Origin: Pieris napi
Lineage: Eukaryota; Arthropoda; Insecta; Lepidoptera; Pieridae
Assembly (NCBI RefSeq): GCF_905475465.1
Contig: NC_062243.1
Span: forward strand, 12,486,267 to 12,550,266
Direction: 5' to 3'
DNA length: 64,000 nucleotides
Shown here: piece after piece, positions 58,840 to 64,000 of the stretch
How the letters are laid out: each line of letters begins with the position of its first letter
Numbering within the stretch: position 1 is the first letter of the stretch
Position numbers and translations under genes: made by a program
The notes under the pieces: generated by a model
Told to the model about the DNA's origin: nothing
What the model saw: only the letters and a program-made list of their open reading frames with translations
Database searches by the model: none

Positions 58840-60467
58840 TTCGAAAGAGTAAAATAATACACTAGATTCAACCTGCGATCGATCAAGCAATTTGTAGTTG
58901 GTATTAAATAATTTTAGTTCATACTGCACAACACAGTTTGACAACTTGATTCTGGGTCCTGCGATTTCGGATCCAGTTTATTGATTAGTTGCAAGACTTG
59001 TTGTGAAGTTTGCCTACTCTGAAAACGAACTTCAGGCTTACCGCAACGTAATGTTTATATTGGATAATTTTCACTTTATATTTAATTAATATTATAGTAT
59101 TTTATTAAGTTAATAATAGAAATGATGCTTTTTAATAATTATTATTTATGTCAAAGCCAGAGTAATACGTTTTTGGTAAATAGAACTAGATGGCTCTCAT
59201 TTCAAAAAGGTATTCTGTTATTTTTTCATTTAACTATTTTATTTCAATAAACTATTTTAATCTTTATAATATTTTTCCATTTTGTTGTTAAATAATGATT
59301 AAATCTATGAATAAATCATGAAAAGTCTGGTTTTTAATTTTAACGACAAAAGGAGCGTTAGCGAGTTATTTTTCATTCAACACAGGCAAACAAATTAAAA
59401 TGAACGAAGGTAATTAATTCGTAGTATTTAGTTATGTTACGCCAGTAAAAATCAGTAACGGCCGTCCCCAGTTTAACTGAATATTTGGTTTGATTTTTCA
59501 AACATTTTCTTTCACTTAGAATGTTGGCAAATTAAAACAAAGATATCTTATTCATTCTCATTTATTTACAAACTACAGTATGTGAGAACTATCACAATAT
59601 AGAACAAGTGCTCTTTAAAATAAAATTAAAATATTTACATTATTTACAATTATCGTCACAGTTAAAATGCAAAAATATTATACAGGTAGGTAATTTAAGA
59701 AAAATCACTAGTGGATTGTCATTGCACTGTGTATACGATTTATTTAATAAATAATCTTTCAATCTAGATTGAGTTTTTTTTTCGAATATTATATACGAAC
59801 AATTAAAATCAAGGGAGTACTTAAAACGAATAATATTACTTCGGAGTTATTGTCAGGTTTACAGATCAAATTTCAATAAATTTAATTTGTGTTTTTATCG
59901 TTAAATTATTTAAACCCGACAATTAAATAACTCTGAAGCAGAGTAACATTCACACGTGAGCGAAAACAAAATATCGCTGACATATGGAATTTACTCATAC
60001 ATTATTAAAATAAAATTACCTGCCTCTACAGATAAAAATTACTTATGAATATTAAGGAACAAAAAAATAGGTTACGTAACAATAAGGAACACAAAAGTTA
60101 GCGTTTTAACTATCAATAAGATACAGTTTATTGAGGTCTTCGATTCGATGACATCGTGCAAACTAACATTGTAATCAAATGCAAAATTAATAACATAAAT
60201 AACAATAACAAATTAAAACGAATTAATTAATAAGTTAAGGCTTATCTCACGGATTGCATTTAAACTGAAAAGTCCCCTATCACAGGTACCAGGTTAACAG
60301 AACTTTATAAGAAGTCTTTAATGTTAACCCCTATTCGATGGATTACAACCCTGAGATAGCCCGTATAATTTAATAAGGAGAAAAATATCGACTTTCTCAC
60401 GCTAATTCATAGAACCCACTTGTTGCAACGCGTCACACGAATTAATAATATTAATAGAGATTCCAAC
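58840..60467. other. MADF promoter region and spacer to Polycomb 3' UTR
   Basis: No gene is supported. Just upstream of the MADF start is an open but unremarkable stretch (58840-58944). The rest is AT-rich; some of it may be a long Polycomb 3' UTR if a distal poly(A) site is used. Confidence 0.4.
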
Positions 60468-60473
60468 TTTATT
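60468..60473 (-). terminator. Possible poly(A) signal for Polycomb
   Basis: AATAAA on the minus strand about 550 nt after the Polycomb stop codon at 61025. Other candidates exist further left. Confidence 0.3.
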
Positions 60474-61024
60474 TTGAAGCTATATGTATGACTTTCATTA
60501 CACTATGGTGGTTGTTTTAGCTATTGCAATATGGGTTTATCTGAGAGTTCTTACATAGTATTACTTAACTAGCTATTGTATGTAGTATAAAATTATAAAC
60601 ACACCATTTACTATAATATATTAATCGCTAACATCGACAGGTACGCACTGAAACCAGTCATTGTTTATAATAATTCAACAAATAATAGACAATTTTTAAC
60701 AATTGACAATAGCTCTTCTATATTATGTACAAAAAGGTGGTCAAAAGTGAGGTACATTGGGGCTCTGGGGCCGATAAAAAACAACCAATCGTATTCAAAG
60801 TCGACTCGCCATCATCACTATTTAATGAGGATCACATCAACAATCATCACCCCGAACCGCACAAATGTCAGTTCACCTCACCGACTTTCAAAACTTTCAC
60901 ATCACAAGTTCGCGGTTCGATCGAGTCGACGCTGAGAAATAAATACTAGCTACCTAGGTATGTACACGAAAACAACGTCTTAGACACAATTCGGCCGCGA
61001 TTCGCGATTCGGCTGATGAGGCGC

Positions 61025-61795
61025 TTACGTCACGTCGAGCGGCCGACCCTCGCGTGCTCTGAAGAAGCCGTCCTGCGTCCTGCACTCCCTTATGGTCACC
61101 GTTTGTAGGTTGACGGTCACGTCGGTTATGAAGATCTGGTCGGCGACGGGGGAGCGAGCGGACCAGAAGGCCGCCCCGCGTTTCGGGGGCGGAGGGGGAG
61201 GAGGAGCCGGGGTGACGGGGGGCTCTCCCCAGGAGTCCTCGTCTTCCTGCTGCGGCGTAGGAGGCGGAGGTCGGGCTCCCTTCGGCTCGGCCGGAGCCGT
61301 CGCCGTGGGCTGCGTGTCGGTGCGTCGCTCTCTCTCGGGGGGAGTGTGAGCGTCCGCTTCTTCGGGGGAATGGGGCGCCCTTCTCGGCCCCGTGCGGGGC
61401 GCGGCCGCCTCTGCCGCGGGAGACGCGGGCGCAGCGGCACCTCCGGGGGGCGCGGCGAGCGGCGGCGGCTGGCTGTGCGTTCTTCCGCCGTTCAGTTTCG
61501 TCGAGTCGTGCTTTTTGGCCGGTGGGCTCATGGTGATCGTGACGCCGATTTTACCGGACTCCTTCGATAGGACTTCGGCCTTGCGCTTTCCGGGGGGCGG
61601 TTGGCGTTCTTCCGAGCCGCTGCGGGCGCGTTCGACCGGGGAGTGTTCTCGTTCTCGTTTGCGGCCCTGTCTCCTCAGCTCCTCTCCTCTCTCGAAGCTC
61701 TGTATGAGCCTGGGGTCGAGAATGTTCTCTTCCGGCTCCCAAGTGTTGTGCTTCGGTTTCCAGCCTTTCCATTTCACGTAGTATTCGACTTTGTT
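61025..61795 (-). CDS. Pc: Polycomb (Pc/CBX), last coding exon, 5' part outside window
   Basis: The exon begins at a 3' splice site (CTCTTTTCAG) and encodes 256 aa to the stop. Residues 1-32 are the second half of a chromodomain (NKVEYYVKWKGWKPKHNTWE, PEENILDPRLI) with the aromatic-cage tryptophans that bind H3K27me3. The middle is proline-, alanine- and charge-rich and disordered. The end is a Pc box (ADQIFITDVTVNLQTVTIRE, then DGFFRARE), which binds RING1/Sce in PRC1. Human CBX2/4/8 and fly Pc share this layout. The exon is GC-rich, in strong contrast with the surrounding AT-rich DNA. The exon with the chromodomain start (FAAEKI-type) is not visible before 64000, so it must lie off the right edge. 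Confidence 0.93.
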   Translation of the reverse strand, partial: NKVEYYVKWKGWKPKHNTWEPEENILDPRLIQSFERGEELRRQGRKREREHSPVERARSGSEERQPPPGKRKAEVLSKESGKIGVTITMSPPAKKHDSTKLNGGRTHSQPPPLAAPPGGAAAPASPAAEAAAPRTGPRRAPHSPEEADAHTPPERERRTDTQPTATAPAEPKGARPPPPTPQQEDEDSWGEPPVTPAPPPPPPPKRGAAFWSARSPVADQIFITDVTVNLQTVTIRECRTQDGFFRAREGRPLDVT

Positions 61796-64000
61796 CTGAA
61801 AAGAGCGAAAGTGTCGGTTATTATTTGTATCATTTCGGTTACGTGGCGTGTGGTGCGGAGGGCCGGCGTGGCGTGACTGAGTGCGGGGGAACGGTGAGGG
61901 TGGAACGCGAGCTTGCAGATTAATTTGCGATTCGTATGACCTGAACGGGTTTCGCACGTTAATTGGCAAGAACGCGGAGGGATTAGCACACCTTATTATA
62001 AAATATAGGTAACACAAAGAGTTACGCGTCAATTACGTTGTAACGTTAGTCAATTAGCAATTTAAGATTATTAATAATATTGGATAAATAAACGAATAAA
62101 AAGTCGAGCAGGCATGGCGGGCCGTTTGCGAGTTTATTTCGGCGCACCTGCTCAACACAGCTGTCGCGATATCTCCCTCGGAATCGGCTAACATACCCTT
62201 GCTGTCAAAAACATGCCGTTATACACATGCAACAATCTCACCATGCATAAATTCATCAAACAATAGAAGGATGTATTTAATTAAAATTATCTAATATTAT
62301 CCTGTGAAAGAAATATTCCAAAGGAAGTTATACGGTCTCATCCGGTCACGGCGTACACCTGTGATTTCATTAAACCGCAGAGACCCAATCTCCTGCATAT
62401 TTATAAACGACCTTTCACTTCACCCGCTCATATGTGCTTTGTTATTTCGTACCTTATACCAATGAGATAAAGTTCACAATTCTTTAAAGGCCTAGTGAGA
62501 TAGGGCGTTGCTGAACTCGGCTAAACTTTGAAACCCTCGCGCCTTATTGGTTTTACTGGCGAAGGGTGAGTCAGCTTCGAGAGAGGTTCGCGTTACTTTG
62601 CAGTGACGTCTAATTAAGATTCTATTATTTTTTAGCTGATAGATATGAAGATATGTAAACAGTATCACCACGCACACTACTTTTAACATAAAACATTTTG
62701 TATTTGTATTTCTCTATAGCAAATCGCCTTTTTCTCAATGTTAACAGGAATTATCACGTAGGAATAGAAGTTTAGTTGAGAGAAGAAGGGAACCTCAGAT
62801 AACACTTCAGGCAAATCTGAAATATTTTCTTTACCTTATAGGTATACAGTTTTGTAATAATTGGTTAAAAGTTAGAGATAAACATAATTATAAGAAAAAT
62901 TTGAAGTATTAATTACTAGTTATCTGTAACCATTAAACATAGAGAAAACTAGACAAAGGAAGTGTCTCCAACGATTGTCTTTTGTTTATGGTGTATGACG
63001 TGAGTGATCAATTTTCTAGTAATTTGCCTACACGGTTGAACTGAGAATGGAACCCAGACCTGCCCTCTTTGTGTTGACTGAGTTACCAATTATCCTATAA
63101 AGGTATTTATTTGATCATAGATCTATCATCATAGATATCACCGTAAATCATAGAACTTAAACACAAACAAAGCACACAACATCAAATCTGTGAATAAAAT
63201 AATAAAACCATATAAAAACACCAAGACATCATAACTTAACAAAAAACTTCAAAAAAAGCATTTGGGACGTGTTAACAAAGTGTGCATTGCGCGGCGCACT
63301 CTCATTGGCCGATGGGCGGGGCTTGCCCACTACACCACGATACTTGTGCGCATATTATAGTCCCTATCACATACTGATAAGACTCAATTTGCTTTAAATG
63401 GGCGGTGCCGGAGTCATGGTAATAATCGGCATGGGCGGAACGCGTCTTTCGACGTAGACGCCAATTAGAGCCGATTGGAACTTGCATAATTAATTCCGAG
63501 CTATAATTAATTAATATGTTTCTGTGGTAATTGTGAGATTTTTATGACATTTAAGAAATATTGCTTATATTTGTCTCCTATTACGCTACAAGAATTATCA
63601 CTGATTAGATTGACAATATGGACGCATTTGGTATGCAGTTAATAAATCTTAAAGCAGCAAACATTATTTATCAAGATTGTGAGGTTTTTATTGGGGACCT
63701 ATCTTTTTCAACAATTACGCTGGTACTCTTAACTTATTTCTCAACATTGTAGCGGTGATGTTACGTTTTAGGATCGCGGTACATAAACTTTGGCCCATAT
63801 TTGACAGTGCACATATGGAGAATGTATCTTGATGTACCTATCTATTGCACACAGGCATTAATATTGAAGTCAAAATCGCTTCCGCTATTGTAAGTATCGA
63901 TGCTGAACAATTATTGCGATTTTTTACTTCTTTGGGACAAGATATTAAGTCTAAACTACTTTAGAGCATTCCAGACTCAAAATATACGTAAATTTTAGTA
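61796..64000. other. Polycomb intron, with a GC-box cluster
   Basis: It runs from the last Polycomb exon to the window edge. No exon is recognisable on either strand. It contains a tRNA-like remnant near 63040-63100 and a GC-rich island at 63280-63480. Confidence 0.55.
63300..63440. promoter_or_regulatory. Cluster of GC boxes and CCAAT in Polycomb intron
   Basis: Three GGGCGG boxes lie at 63314-63319, 63400-63405 and 63433-63438, and ATTGG (inverted CCAAT) at 63304-63308. They sit in a locally GC-rich stretch of an AT-rich intron. This is the pattern of an SP1/KLF-type promoter or enhancer. Function is inferred from motifs alone. Confidence 0.4.

Noticed and set aside
58840..58944. Upstream ATG extending the MADF protein by 35 residues
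   Set aside because: The extra residues are not conserved-looking and the domain normally starts at MEWSREKT; kept as an alternative, not the main call.
61092..61781. Long open frames antisense to Polycomb (up to 129 codons)
   Set aside because: They are shadows of the GC-rich Polycomb exon; content is low-complexity Gly/Arg/Ala with no motif.
61796..64000. Search for the first Polycomb exon (chromodomain start)
   Set aside because: No minus-strand segment resembling the chromodomain start next to a 5' splice site was found; it is presumably beyond the right edge.
1..64000. CRISPR arrays, phage, toxin-antitoxin or other prokaryotic systems
   Set aside because: Spliced animal genes throughout; no spaced direct repeats or bacterial operons.

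Overview
This window is eukaryotic nuclear DNA, almost certainly from a moth or butterfly (Lepidoptera). The evidence is AT-rich introns and intergenic DNA, many short exons with GT/AG boundaries, insect-type gene content, and dense copies of tRNA-derived SINEs and jockey-like LINE tails of the kind common in lepidopteran genomes. There is no bacterial operon structure, rRNA, CRISPR array or convincing tRNA gene.

I could assemble five complete or near-complete multi-exon genes by eye. In each the reading phase closes exactly across every intron. From left to right: (1) a sorting nexin of the SNX13 type (minus strand, 20 coding exons, about 860 aa: membrane hairpin, PXA, RGS-like, PX, nexin-C); (2) ROGDI (minus, 7 coding exons, 265 aa), a V-ATPase assembly partner; (3) a Rab GTPase-activating protein of the TBC1D8/9 type (plus, 19 coding exons, about 1114 aa: two GRAM domains, TBC, EF-hand-like region); (4) a secreted alpha-L-fucosidase (minus, 6 coding exons, 483 aa); (5) a MADF-domain DNA-binding protein (minus, 2 exons). 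At the right end lies the large last exon of Polycomb (minus), with part of the chromodomain and the C-terminal Pc box. Its first exon is not in the window. A 70-codon gene for a small membrane protein sits just 5' of TBC1D9.

Between ROGDI and TBC1D9 lies a short element of about 0.9 kb. It has imperfect terminal inverted repeats and keeps only the helix-turn-helix head of a transposase-like protein. A 5'-truncated LINE with an uninterrupted 461-codon reverse transcriptase frame is nested in TBC1D9 intron 2. Two fold-back MITEs with arms of over 100 bp, a 267-bp inverted-repeat element, at least seven copies of one SINE family, and several paired MITE families fill the introns. Several of these lie within 15-60 bp of splice sites.

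The genes do not form one pathway. Three of them (SNX13, ROGDI, TBC1D9) act in endolysosomal membrane traffic, which may be coincidence. I found no convincing new multi-gene system. The most unusual items are structural: the hairpin elements, the head-only transposase element, transposable elements abutting splice sites, perfect intronic hairpins, and a GC-box cluster in the Polycomb intron. All gene models are read by eye and unsupported by transcripts.
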